From NCBI GenBank assembly GCA_963697805.1, contig CAVOPB010000003.1:186001-250000 (forward strand): a DNA stretch of 64,000 nucleotides, read 5' to 3'. This document shows positions 11,101-19,722 of the stretch, one piece after another. The notes under the pieces were generated by a model, which worked only from the letters and a program-made list of their open reading frames with translations, searched no databases and was not told the DNA's origin. Origin of the DNA: VRUE01 sp963697805 (GTDB lineage: Bacteria > Actinomycetota > Thermoleophilia > Solirubrobacterales > 70-9). Each line of letters starts with the position of its first letter. Position 1 is the first letter of the stretch. Made by a program: the position numbers and the translations under genes.

Positions 11101-12161
11101 CGACGGACACCCTGAGCCTGCTTTCGGTCGGCAACGGCAAAGGCAACAGCAACGCTTGCAGCGCCACTTGGATCGAAGGCTGCGGCGTGAAAGTCCCGAA
11201 CACCGAACGCCGCTACGCGATGCTCCAGAACATTCCGTTCGGCAATGAAAACACGCCCTACTTCGAGGCACAGGGCATGGACGACGTGACGGCCGAAAAC
11301 AGTGGCGACGTCTACTTCTACTCGCCGGAGCTCCTTGACGGCAGCAAATTCGGAATCCCGAACCAGCGCAACCTCTACGTCGCCGATCCCGATGGCACGG
11401 TCCAGTTCGTGGCGACGATGGACGCCGGCACTGAAGTGAACCGGATGACGATTTCGCGGGATGGCAGGTTCGCCGCCTTCCTGACGGAATCGCAACTGAC
11501 CTCGTACGACAACCGCGGCCTCAGTGAGGTCTACCTCTACGACGCCAACGCGAGGTCTCTGGTCTGCGCGTCGTGCCGACCGGAAGGGCCGCCGGCGAAG
11601 GACGTCACCGTCAGTCTGGGCGGGAAATTCATGGCCGACGACGGCCGCACCTTCTTCGCCACGAAGGATTCGCTCGTCCCGCGTGACAAGAACGGGGAAA
11701 TCACCGATGTCTACGAGTACATCGGTGGGCGGCCGCAGCTGATCAGCGGCGCCCTCGCAGCGCGTGACTTCACCGGGGAAAGTGAAGTGCTCGGCCTCTT
11801 CGCGAGACCCGAGACGACCGGCCTCGAGGCGGTCAGTCGCGACGGCCAGGACGTCTTCTTCTCGACCTTCGCCACGCTCGTCGACGAAGACCACAACGGC
11901 CAGTACGTGAAGTTCTACGACGCGCGGACGAACGGCGGATTTGCCCAGCCGCCGGTGGAGGCTGCCTGTGCCGCCGCAGATGAGTGCCACGGCGCCGACA
12001 GCTCACCGCCGACGCCCCCGACGATCACGTCCGGAACGAGCCTCGGATCAACCGGCAACCTGCCTCCGGAGAAGAAGGCGAAGAAGAAGAAGGCGAAGCA
12101 CAAGAAGAGGGCCCACAAGCGAAAGCAACGGAGCCATCGCGGGGGGCCGAGCAATGGTTGA
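8103..12161 (+). CDS. A2: exported NHL/FN3-like/PD40-propeller protein
   Basis: 1352 residues. A signal peptide (cleavage near residue 44, SPAFA) is followed by an NHL-type propeller (about 45-370) and three FN3-like repeats (about 371-665). Next come a conserved linker with CPNDHVRQE and DCRAYELVSP (about 670-695) and a second, TolB/PD40-like propeller (about 700-1285; 'DGrtFFATkDsLvprD'). The end carries a C-x-A-x-DECHG motif near 1290 and a Lys-rich tail (KKAKKKKAKHKK) ending in SNG. The same plan is seen in A4, B2 and B4. The GTG start overlaps the A1 stop and has GGGGGGAG six bases upstream, supplied by A1's Ser-Gly-Gly codons. Likely extracellular; ligand and partner unknown. Confidence 0.87.
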   Translation: MIQSQEATMAAPTGGRSAKNALRVLLALAIAVVASLAITSPAFAVYDHTELQAKFASGCGEAPNPEIEDIAVDESHQWIYVYCRIGEPPFGKIYRLNYSGAPATFSAVKPYISSNQLIGNPGAGNGTFIAGFAGGHIAIDNSGGPKDGLIYIIAAGSGVSGGSENIQIFDPSGEYLGPIVVPANGFGAGSKDVEVGADGSIYFLTESWLSKYNASYNEVARMYTTGAATFSEGNRIAVDGNGAVWTVVNGPQKFEPDQLFTNYPPSFGVEREAFTGKPSPFAPYPLLSGEFNGGVHLAVDPSGRNDLYVNRGNKIEAFTEGNASDPSHAAAPSFGVGNVASPGIVVTKSHLVFSSAPSVQIAKFGPGQILPDIHTHQVDVDHIGHTSAELTGDVGLDGGTPVTSCELQVGKTTGYASPPVPCTPSSFGTDSTVEAVPTGLETGALYHYRFKATNEKGTNFGADRTFVPAFVLKVKTLPPTPVAEHEVTLRGSLDPDGKATEYYFEYGVNTNYGQQTATQSAGSGVGVINLNSVIQSLPSGQNFHYRIVATTEGHTTLGKDQAFSTASPPDITGVRATDLTETAATLHATINPVGYPTTYRFEYGTSTDYGSSIPVPDEDIGSGTDPVQVEQRITGLVPGATYHFRVVATNDPWGTAVSTDTTFDFAPPACPNDHVRQETASSYLPDCRAYELVSPGAAGAVQLFPGQEAWDMFEQNQDPLAETGMWNLNNGLASGPARFMFYGILGTVNGLAAPNLLSTDSYLATRTNSGWVTTLPGLDDHFGTPSGKECSDSMSRCLEYNTDPFAEEGMESEAYLYTAEGKFVERLPSISNIIPGANEYKGFRRASGDFTNYAFSSNEAKAIFGEEYPGIAFTLDGQTTGAGSAYDNDIEHRSVTLISRLPGGGMIPQMGTNTRPIQFPGISTDGSHILMLTEGGALPGPPYHLYMTVNDALHYDVSKGTANEFVGMTRDGSSVTFTSEEELTGNDTDNSIDLYRWHEATDTLSLLSVGNGKGNSNACSATWIEGCGVKVPNTERRYAMLQNIPFGNENTPYFEAQGMDDVTAENSGDVYFYSPELLDGSKFGIPNQRNLYVADPDGTVQFVATMDAGTEVNRMTISRDGRFAAFLTESQLTSYDNRGLSEVYLYDANARSLVCASCRPEGPPAKDVTVSLGGKFMADDGRTFFATKDSLVPRDKNGEITDVYEYIGGRPQLISGALAARDFTGESEVLGLFARPETTGLEAVSRDGQDVFFSTFATLVDEDHNGQYVKFYDARTNGGFAQPPVEAACAAADECHGADSSPPTPPTITSGTSLGSTGNLPPEKKAKKKKAKHKKRAHKRKQRSHRGGPSNG

Positions 12162-14973
12162 TCGGAGGACTAGCGAGGGGATGGGGATGACGATGGCTGG
12201 CCGATCGACGACACACGCCAGGGTGATTGCGCTTCTGCTCGCCCTCCTGGCGCTCGGCTGCGCCTTCGCCGCGATGTCCAACCCGGCCTCGGCGGCGACC
12301 AGGGAAGAAATCGAAGCCGAACTCGGGTTCACGAAATTCGCGATGGAACCGAGCGACACCCAGGCGGGCGGGCACCCCGACCTCAACATCGTCACCGAAT
12401 GGGTCAGCGGCGGGATCTTCAGCGGCGGCGGCCCGCTGCCAACCCTGCGACGGCTCAAGGTCCACACGCCGACGGGTTTCATCGGCGATCCTCACGTGAC
12501 ACCGAAATGCAGCCTGACCGAGTTCAGCTCCGCGGCCTGCCCCGTCGACTCGCAGATCGGCACGGTGTCGCTCCCGAGCTTCGGCATCTTCGGGATCTTC
12601 TTCCCGCTCTACAACATGGAGACGAACCCCGACCAAGCTGGGCTGCTCGGATTCACCACACCGTTGATTGCAGCGCCCGTGTTCCTCGAACTCACCTCGC
12701 GGACAAACAGCGACTACGGGCTCGACACGGTCTCGACTCCCCAGATCAAGCTCGGGATCAACTCCCTGGAAACGAATCTGTGGGGCGTCCCGGCCGACCC
12801 GATACACAACAAACACCGCTTCAAGGTGCCCCTCACATTCCTCGCGGCCTGCTTCGACTACCAGAACGGGTGTCCGCCCGGTGGGGAAGGGAGCGAGACC
12901 TTCGCGAAACCAAACATTCCGGAAAAGCCGTTCCTGCAGAATCCGACCACCTGCGGAGTCGAACTGATCGGCCGCGGGGAGGTCGAATACTACGAAGACT
13001 ATGAAGTGAGCGGCGAAGCCGTCTATCCCGCGACGACCGGCTGCCAGCAGCTGAGCTTCTCGCCCAGCATCCTGGCGAAGCCGACCACGGACCGCTCCGA
13101 CACCGCCTCGGGCCTCGACCTGACGATCAAGATCCCGCAGTCCCAGAGCGGCGAAACTCCCGCGTCATCGGAGCTACGGAGCTCGCTGATCACGCTGCCG
13201 GAAGGGTTCACGATCAACCCGAACGCTGCCGACGGCAAGGTCGCCTGTCCGGACATCTCGGCCCAGATCGGCACGCTCTTCGCAGCGCAGTGCTCGCAGC
13301 TCTCGAAAATCGCGACACTGACCCTCGACGTCTCGGCGCTGCCGGCGCCGATCCCGGGGGCGATCTACCTGGCCGAACCGAAACCGGGCGAACCGTACCG
13401 GGTGATCCTCGCCGCGGACGGTTTCGCGACCCATGTCAAGCTGCTCGGCTCGGTGCGGCCGGATCCTCAGACAGGCCAGCTGACGCTCGCCTTCGAAGAC
13501 CTGCCGCAGGCACCGTTGCAGGAATTCGACGTCCATATCTTCGGCTCTGAACGTGGTCTGTTCGCCTCGCCCTCGAAGTGCGGCCACATGCCGGTTAAAA
13601 CCGAATTCGTGCCCTGGGACAACGAGCTGCTGAACTCGCACTCCACCGGGTTCATGGACTTCACCGGTGGGCCGAACAGCGGCGGCTGTCCTGGCACCAC
13701 GCGGCCGTTCGTGCCCGTTGCCAGCTCCGGCGTGGCGAACAACACGGCGGGTCAGCACAGCCCGTTCAGCGTCACCGTCACCCGCAACGATGGCGACCAG
13801 AACCTGACGGGACTCAACGTCAACACGGCGCCGGGCTTCGCGGCGACGCTGAAGGGCGTGCCGTACTGCCCAGAGGCCGCGATCGACACGCTGCGCAGCC
13901 CGGGATACTCCGGCAAAGCCGAGCTCACATCGCCTGCCTGTCCGGCCGCGAGCCAGATCGGAACAGCCACCAGCGGCGTCGGCGCCGGCACCCATCCGCT
14001 CTACACACCGGGACAGGTCTACCTGGCCGGCCCCTACCAGGGGGCTCCGTTGAGCCTGGTCGTCGTCGTCCCCGCCGTCTCGGGACCGTACGACCTCGGC
14101 AACGTGGTCGTACGCGCGGCGATCTTCGTCGACCCGGTCACCGCCCAGGTCAAGACGGTCTCCGACCCGATTCCGCAGATCCTCGAAGGCGTGCCGCTGC
14201 GACTCCGCTCGCTGCTCGTCAACCTGGATCGGCCGAACTTCGCCCTCAACCCGACCAACTGCGACCCGCTCAGCGTCGACACGGCCTCGTTCGGCAGCGA
14301 AGGCGCCGAGTTCCATCAGTCGGGCCTGTTCCAGGTCGCCAACTGCGCGAACCTGAACTTCGACCCGAAGCTCTCGCTGCAGCTGAAGGGCTCGACCAAG
14401 CGGCGCGGGCACCCCGCGGTGAAGACGGAACTGACCACCGACGAAGGCGAAGCGAACATCCGTCGCGTCGTGGTCACGATGCCGAAGAACGAGCTGCTCG
14501 ACAACTCCCACATCGGCACCGTCTGCACCCGGGTCCAGTTCTCATCGCACTCGTGCCCGGCGGACGCGATCTACGGCTCGGCGACCGCGTACACGCCGCT
14601 CCTCGACCAGCCGCTCAGCGGCCCGGTCTACCTGCGTTCCTCGAGCACGAAACTCCCCGATCTGGTCGCCGACCTGCACGGCCAGGTCGATCTCGAGCTC
14701 GCCGGCAAGATCGACAGCGCCAAGAAGGGCGGTCTGCGGGCCAGCTTCAACTCGCTGCCCGACGCGCCGGTCTCGAAATTCGTCCTCGAACTGCAGGGCG
14801 GCAAGAAGGGCCTGCTCGTCAACAGCAAGAGCCTCTGCAAGGCCGATCGCAACGCAACGTTCGAGATGACCGGCCAGAACGGACGCACCGACAACGGCAA
14901 GGTGAAGCTGAAGAGCGGGTGTGGCTCGAAGGCATCGCGACATAAGCGCCACCAGAGAAAGGCGGTGCGATAG
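12154..14973 (+). CDS. A3: exported protein with four internal Cys-pair repeats
   Basis: About 939 residues with a signal peptide ending near residue 47 (NPASA). I know no named family for it. Four diverged repeats are visible (starting near residues 97, 342, 555 and 770). Each has 'LP-GF--NP', two Cys about 15-25 residues apart, 'S-IGT', 'PL-GPVYL', a beta-rich stretch, and 'F-L-L-GG--GLL-N---C'. The Cys pairs suggest disulfides outside the cell. The C-terminus is basic (HKRHQRKAVR). The ATG overlaps the A2 stop (ATGGTTGA) with GGGGGG seven bases upstream; B3 and B5 start the same way. In-frame ATGs at 12181 and 12187, the latter with its own GAGGGG, are alternatives. Paralogues: A5, B3, B5. 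Confidence 0.82.
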   Translation: MVDRRTSEGMGMTMAGRSTTHARVIALLLALLALGCAFAAMSNPASAATREEIEAELGFTKFAMEPSDTQAGGHPDLNIVTEWVSGGIFSGGGPLPTLRRLKVHTPTGFIGDPHVTPKCSLTEFSSAACPVDSQIGTVSLPSFGIFGIFFPLYNMETNPDQAGLLGFTTPLIAAPVFLELTSRTNSDYGLDTVSTPQIKLGINSLETNLWGVPADPIHNKHRFKVPLTFLAACFDYQNGCPPGGEGSETFAKPNIPEKPFLQNPTTCGVELIGRGEVEYYEDYEVSGEAVYPATTGCQQLSFSPSILAKPTTDRSDTASGLDLTIKIPQSQSGETPASSELRSSLITLPEGFTINPNAADGKVACPDISAQIGTLFAAQCSQLSKIATLTLDVSALPAPIPGAIYLAEPKPGEPYRVILAADGFATHVKLLGSVRPDPQTGQLTLAFEDLPQAPLQEFDVHIFGSERGLFASPSKCGHMPVKTEFVPWDNELLNSHSTGFMDFTGGPNSGGCPGTTRPFVPVASSGVANNTAGQHSPFSVTVTRNDGDQNLTGLNVNTAPGFAATLKGVPYCPEAAIDTLRSPGYSGKAELTSPACPAASQIGTATSGVGAGTHPLYTPGQVYLAGPYQGAPLSLVVVVPAVSGPYDLGNVVVRAAIFVDPVTAQVKTVSDPIPQILEGVPLRLRSLLVNLDRPNFALNPTNCDPLSVDTASFGSEGAEFHQSGLFQVANCANLNFDPKLSLQLKGSTKRRGHPAVKTELTTDEGEANIRRVVVTMPKNELLDNSHIGTVCTRVQFSSHSCPADAIYGSATAYTPLLDQPLSGPVYLRSSSTKLPDLVADLHGQVDLELAGKIDSAKKGGLRASFNSLPDAPVSKFVLELQGGKKGLLVNSKSLCKADRNATFEMTGQNGRTDNGKVKLKSGCGSKASRHKRHQRKAVR

Positions 14974-15039
14974 GCGATGGGGACCACGAGGAGAGAGCCG
15001 AGAACGATGATTGACACCGCCAAGCAAAGGGGAGGGGCA

Positions 15040-18000
15040 GTGAGGTTGACCCGGGTCCTGATCGGAATCGCGGCCGCATTGGCCACCTGTCTGATCCTGG
15101 CGGTCGGCCCCGCGAGCGCGAAGACCGTCTACAAATACGTCTACTCAGGCGAATACTTCGACGGTAGCGGCTCGCTGAAAGGACAGTTCAAAGGGCTGGG
15201 CGGTATCGACTATGAGCCGGCGACCGGAAAACTGTACGTCAGCGTTCCGGGCTCGCCAGGGATCATCTCCAAGTTCAACAAGAATGGGACCCCCGCGAAC
15301 TTCAGCGCCCTCAACAACGGGTCCGGCCGCGACTACATCGACCTCGGCAAACAGGCCAGCGGCGAGGTCTCAGTCGATACCTCGAACAACCCGTCAACCC
15401 AGGGCAACGTCTACCTCCAGGCCGGGGGCACCTTCTTCGGCTACCACCCGAACGGGCTGGCGATCGAACCCGCCTTCAACGAAACGCAGTTCGGCGAAGC
15501 CGGCAAACCCGGCGTAAGCCTCTTCGGCGGCTGCGGTTCCACCGCCGGACCCAACGGCGAATACTGGGATTTCACCTTTGGCAACGGCCAGCCGGAGATC
15601 CATCTGCGAAATCTCGACGACCTCTCGGCCGAAGTCACGTACCTGACCGAGGGCACATTCGGCCGGCCGATGATGTGCAACATGAAGGTCGATAGCCAGG
15701 GGAACTTCTACGGCATCTCCGAAGAAGGCGGATTCTTTTCCGGAGCGGAAGCGGTCAAGCTTCCGCCCGAACCCGTCGCCGACGGTGCCGGAGGCACGGC
15801 CGCGAAGCCGCCGGAGCGGGAACGCCGCTACCGGCTCAACGCGGCCTGCTGTGGCCAGGAAGTCTTCCCCAACTCAGCCCTGCACATGGCGGTCGACCGC
15901 TCCGATGACGACATGTTCGTCGTCCAGAGGAGCGGATTCCCGAGCACGCCCGTCTCGGTATATGACAACAAGGGCGGCCTGGTCGGCACATTCGGAGGCC
16001 CCGAAGGCAGCTACCCAGGTGTAGAGAGTGCGGGCGGCATCACAGTTGACCCTGTCACCCACGACGTCTATGTCACGAACAATCACGACTACGGCAGCGA
16101 AGTGCGCCATGTCGAGAAATTCGTCCGTGGCCCCTCGTTCACCGTTCCCACCACCGACACTGAGCAGCCGACCCAGCCGACGACGCCGACCGAAGGCCTC
16201 CTCCACGGCACCCTCAATCCCGACGGCCAGGAAACGATTGCCTGCTGGTTCGAATATGGCCTGACCCCCAGCCTGGGGTCGCTCGTGCCCTGCAGCCAGG
16301 GAATGGAACTGAGCGGCTCGAGTGATATCGCGGTGACTGCGAATGTCGGAGGCCTGAAAAAAGGCACCAAATACTGGGTGAAGCTGTTCTCCGCCAACGC
16401 GAACGAAATCATCTCCGACGGCGGCCCCGAACAGTTCCTCGCCCAGTCGAAACCGATTTCGAGTTCGGTGTTCGTCAGCAAGATCAACACCGACGGCGCC
16501 AACTTCAACGCGACCATCGATCCCAACGGTGGCCGCACCTGGTACTACTGGGAATACGGTCCCACCTCCGCCTACGGACAGACGACTCCCGAAAAACGGC
16601 TTCGTTACGAAGACTCGACCGAGCTCGAACTCCCCGAAGCCCTGACGAAACCGTATGTCGTCTCGGACCTGGTCACGGGGTTCGAACCCGGCAAACCACT
16701 CCACTTCCGCCTCGTAGCCAGGAACGAACAGGGTACGACGTCGGGTTCCGACCAGGAATTCATCACCTACGTTCAGGAAGGCGAGCCGAGCTGTCCGAAC
16801 TCGCTCGTCCGCCAGCAGACCGGGTCGGCGCTCCTGCTCGATTGCCGGGCGTACGAGCTCGCCTCGACCCATTACAGCGGTGGGCATGACGTCGTCTCCT
16901 CGACCACCCTGGGTCAAAAACCGCTCATCGCCTATCCGGACGCCAGCGGGCGCCTGCTCTACTCGCTCGACTCCGCCGTCGTCCCCGGTGTTTCCGGCGA
17001 TCCCACCAACCTCGGCCGCGACCCCTATGTCGCCGTCCGGGGCGCCGACGGCTGGACGACGGAATACGTCGGGCTGCCGTCCGGCGGCATGGCCGACCCG
17101 GGTAGCTTCGGCTCGCCCCTGCTCGAAGCGGACAGCGGGCTCAAACAGTTCGCGTTCGGCGGCGAAGGGATCTGCGACCCGTGCTTCGGGGACGGCTCGA
17201 TCAACATCCCGCTGCGGCGCTCGAACGGGACCCTCGAAAAGGGAATGGCCGGCAACCCGAATCCGGCCGCCAACTCGGCCGGCGAGGCGCGCAAGCACTT
17301 CTCCGCCGACGGCTCCACCTTCGTCTTCGGCGCCGACAAGAAATTCGCCTCGACCGGCAACGAAGGCAGCGTCTCGATCTATAGCCGTGACATTCAGTCC
17401 GGGACCACCCAGGTCGTTTCGACCCTCCCGAACGGCTCGACCATGAGCGGATCGGGCATCGCCGAGCTCGATGTCTCGGCCGACGGCGACCGGGTTCTGA
17501 TCGGCAAAAGGGTTGGTGAAGACGGCGCCGGAAACGAGTTCTTCGACCTCTTCATGCACGTGGGCAGCAGCCCGAACTCGGTGCAGGTCGTCGACACCGC
17601 CAGCGGTGTCGTCTTCAACGGCATGACCGCCGACGGCAGCAAGGTCTTCTTCACCACGCCCGACCAGCTGGCCGGCGACACCGACAACAGCAACGACTTC
17701 TTCGTCGCCGACGTCGGCTCCTCGTCGACGATCGCCAGGATCTCGACGGGCACGGGCGGGACCGGCAACACCGACGCCTGCGCGCCGGTCACGAACTGGA
17801 ACGTGGTCTCGGGCGGGCCGAACTGCGGCACCGCGTCGATCGCCGGCGGCGGCGGCGTGGCCTCCGAGGACGGGACCGCCTACTTCGTCAGCCCGGAGCT
17901 GCTCGACGGTCCGGCAAACGGCACCGCGAACCAGCCCAACCTCTACGTCGTCAGGCCAGGCGACTCGCCGCACTTCGTCGCGACGATCGATTCCAGCCTG

Positions 18001-19722
18001 GTCAAGCCCGGGCAGCAGCCGCCGAAACACCCGCTCGTGAACGCGTCCTTCGCGACGGCTCTGAAATCCCCCGAGTCGGTCGCTGTCGACCAGGCGACCG
18101 GCGACGTCTATGTCCTCGAGCGCGGCTTCCCGCAGGGCGTCAGCCGCTTCGACTCCGAAGGGCACCCCAAGCCCTTCACCGCCGGCCCCAACGCGGGCAG
18201 CAACAAGCTCCTGGTCAGCTTCTTCAGCGGCACCGCCGAAGCGCAGGTCGCCTTCGACAGCTCGGGCGGGGTCTTCAACGGTGACTTCTATGTGACGAGC
18301 TTTGGCGGCGTCAATATCTATGCCAGCAGCGGCGAAGAACTCGGGACGATCAGCGGCTTCAGCTTCCAGTGCGGCGTCGCGGTCGACCAGGGTAGCGGCG
18401 CTCTCTACGTCGGCGACTACAGCTACGGCGGGATCTGGAAATTGGCTCCGACTTCGGGCACGACTCCGGTCACCGAAGCCAACTACACGAAAACCAGCAT
18501 CCACACGCAGGGGATGAACCCGTGCCAGGTCGGCGCGGACACCGCCGGCAACGTCTACGCGTCGAACTGGTCCAACGGACCGACGAAGAAGTTCCAGGCA
18601 TCCGACTTCTCGGGCGGCGCGCCGAGCAAAGAAGGCGTCGGGATGGCGTCCAACTCGAGCGGCATGTACGCCGACCCGGCGACCGACGACATCTACATCG
18701 ACGAAAGAAGCCAGATCGGGCGCTTCGACTCCTCCGGGAATCTGATCCAGACGATCGGCAGCGCCGAAAGCCTTGGCGCCAATTCGCGTGGCGTGGCGAT
18801 CAACGCGGCCACGGGGCACATCTACGCGTCCCGGTCCCCGGCCGTCGTCGAGTTCGGGTCTGAAGTCGTGCCCTACGAACCGATTGACAACCCGGCCGTG
18901 GTCCACGGTGTTCGCGACTCCGGCGCGCACAGCTACGAAGATTTCCAGGCCACGCCCGACGGTCGTTATGCCCTGTTCAGCTCCGTCCTGTCGCTGACCG
19001 GATACAACAACCAGGGCCACTCCGAGCTCTACCGCTATGACTCGACCGCGGACACGCTTGACTGCCCGTCGTGCGCTCCGACCCTCCAACCGGCGCAGAA
19101 CGACGTCAAGCTGACGCCGTACGGCCTCAGCCTGACCGACAACGGCCGCGTCTTCTTCACGACCAAGGACTCCTTCGTCCTGCGCGACACGAACGGCAAG
19201 AGGGACGCCTACGAGTGGTCGAGCGGCAAGACCCAGCTGGTCTCGGCCGGGCTCGGCCCCGAGGACTCCGCCCTGCTGTCGGCGAGCGCCGACGGGAAAG
19301 ACGCGTTCTTCTTCACCAGGGACCTGCTCTCCCGCCAGGACGGCAATGGCAGCGCGATCAAGATCTATGACGCGCGCGAAGGCGGAGGATTCCTGGTCGA
19401 AGACTCGCCACAGCCATGCGTCGCCTCTGATGAGTGCCACGGCGCCGGCACAGAACAGCCGCCGGCGCCGAAGATCAACACGGTGACGGGCGAAGGCCCG
19501 GTTCGCCAGGCGAAGGAACCAGCCGACTGCGCCTCGCTCGAAAGCAAGGCGAAGAAGGCCGGCCAGCGGGCTGCGCAGCTGCGTCGAAAGGCGGCGAAGT
19601 CCGACTCGTCGATTCAGGCGGACAAGCTCCGCAACCAGGCCAAGCAGGCCGACAAGCAGGCGAAGAAGCTGGAGAAGGAAGCCAAGGCCTGTAAGCGCTC
19701 GAGCGGGGGAGGCAGCAAGTGA
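15040..19722 (+). CDS. A4: giant exported protein with three propeller regions
   Basis: 1560 residues, the largest product here. A clean signal peptide (1-27, ending GPASA) is followed by an NHL-type propeller (28-370), two FN3-like repeats (372-580) and the CPNSLVRQQ/DCRAYELAS linker (about 585-605). A PD40-type propeller follows, interrupted by an extra NHL-like block (about 1000-1280). Then come the C-x-A-x-DECHG motif (about 1460) and a Cys-flanked Lys/Ala-rich helix like A1's, ending SGGGSK. B4 lacks the inserted block. GTG 15040 is chosen because GGGGAGGGG precedes it and B4 has the same arrangement; an ATG 21 codons upstream (14977) is possible. It follows A3 closely and its stop overlaps the A5 start. 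Confidence 0.85.
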   Translation: MRLTRVLIGIAAALATCLILAVGPASAKTVYKYVYSGEYFDGSGSLKGQFKGLGGIDYEPATGKLYVSVPGSPGIISKFNKNGTPANFSALNNGSGRDYIDLGKQASGEVSVDTSNNPSTQGNVYLQAGGTFFGYHPNGLAIEPAFNETQFGEAGKPGVSLFGGCGSTAGPNGEYWDFTFGNGQPEIHLRNLDDLSAEVTYLTEGTFGRPMMCNMKVDSQGNFYGISEEGGFFSGAEAVKLPPEPVADGAGGTAAKPPERERRYRLNAACCGQEVFPNSALHMAVDRSDDDMFVVQRSGFPSTPVSVYDNKGGLVGTFGGPEGSYPGVESAGGITVDPVTHDVYVTNNHDYGSEVRHVEKFVRGPSFTVPTTDTEQPTQPTTPTEGLLHGTLNPDGQETIACWFEYGLTPSLGSLVPCSQGMELSGSSDIAVTANVGGLKKGTKYWVKLFSANANEIISDGGPEQFLAQSKPISSSVFVSKINTDGANFNATIDPNGGRTWYYWEYGPTSAYGQTTPEKRLRYEDSTELELPEALTKPYVVSDLVTGFEPGKPLHFRLVARNEQGTTSGSDQEFITYVQEGEPSCPNSLVRQQTGSALLLDCRAYELASTHYSGGHDVVSSTTLGQKPLIAYPDASGRLLYSLDSAVVPGVSGDPTNLGRDPYVAVRGADGWTTEYVGLPSGGMADPGSFGSPLLEADSGLKQFAFGGEGICDPCFGDGSINIPLRRSNGTLEKGMAGNPNPAANSAGEARKHFSADGSTFVFGADKKFASTGNEGSVSIYSRDIQSGTTQVVSTLPNGSTMSGSGIAELDVSADGDRVLIGKRVGEDGAGNEFFDLFMHVGSSPNSVQVVDTASGVVFNGMTADGSKVFFTTPDQLAGDTDNSNDFFVADVGSSSTIARISTGTGGTGNTDACAPVTNWNVVSGGPNCGTASIAGGGGVASEDGTAYFVSPELLDGPANGTANQPNLYVVRPGDSPHFVATIDSSLVKPGQQPPKHPLVNASFATALKSPESVAVDQATGDVYVLERGFPQGVSRFDSEGHPKPFTAGPNAGSNKLLVSFFSGTAEAQVAFDSSGGVFNGDFYVTSFGGVNIYASSGEELGTISGFSFQCGVAVDQGSGALYVGDYSYGGIWKLAPTSGTTPVTEANYTKTSIHTQGMNPCQVGADTAGNVYASNWSNGPTKKFQASDFSGGAPSKEGVGMASNSSGMYADPATDDIYIDERSQIGRFDSSGNLIQTIGSAESLGANSRGVAINAATGHIYASRSPAVVEFGSEVVPYEPIDNPAVVHGVRDSGAHSYEDFQATPDGRYALFSSVLSLTGYNNQGHSELYRYDSTADTLDCPSCAPTLQPAQNDVKLTPYGLSLTDNGRVFFTTKDSFVLRDTNGKRDAYEWSSGKTQLVSAGLGPEDSALLSASADGKDAFFFTRDLLSRQDGNGSAIKIYDAREGGGFLVEDSPQPCVASDECHGAGTEQPPAPKINTVTGEGPVRQAKEPADCASLESKAKKAGQRAAQLRRKAAKSDSSIQADKLRNQAKQADKQAKKLEKEAKACKRSSGGGSK

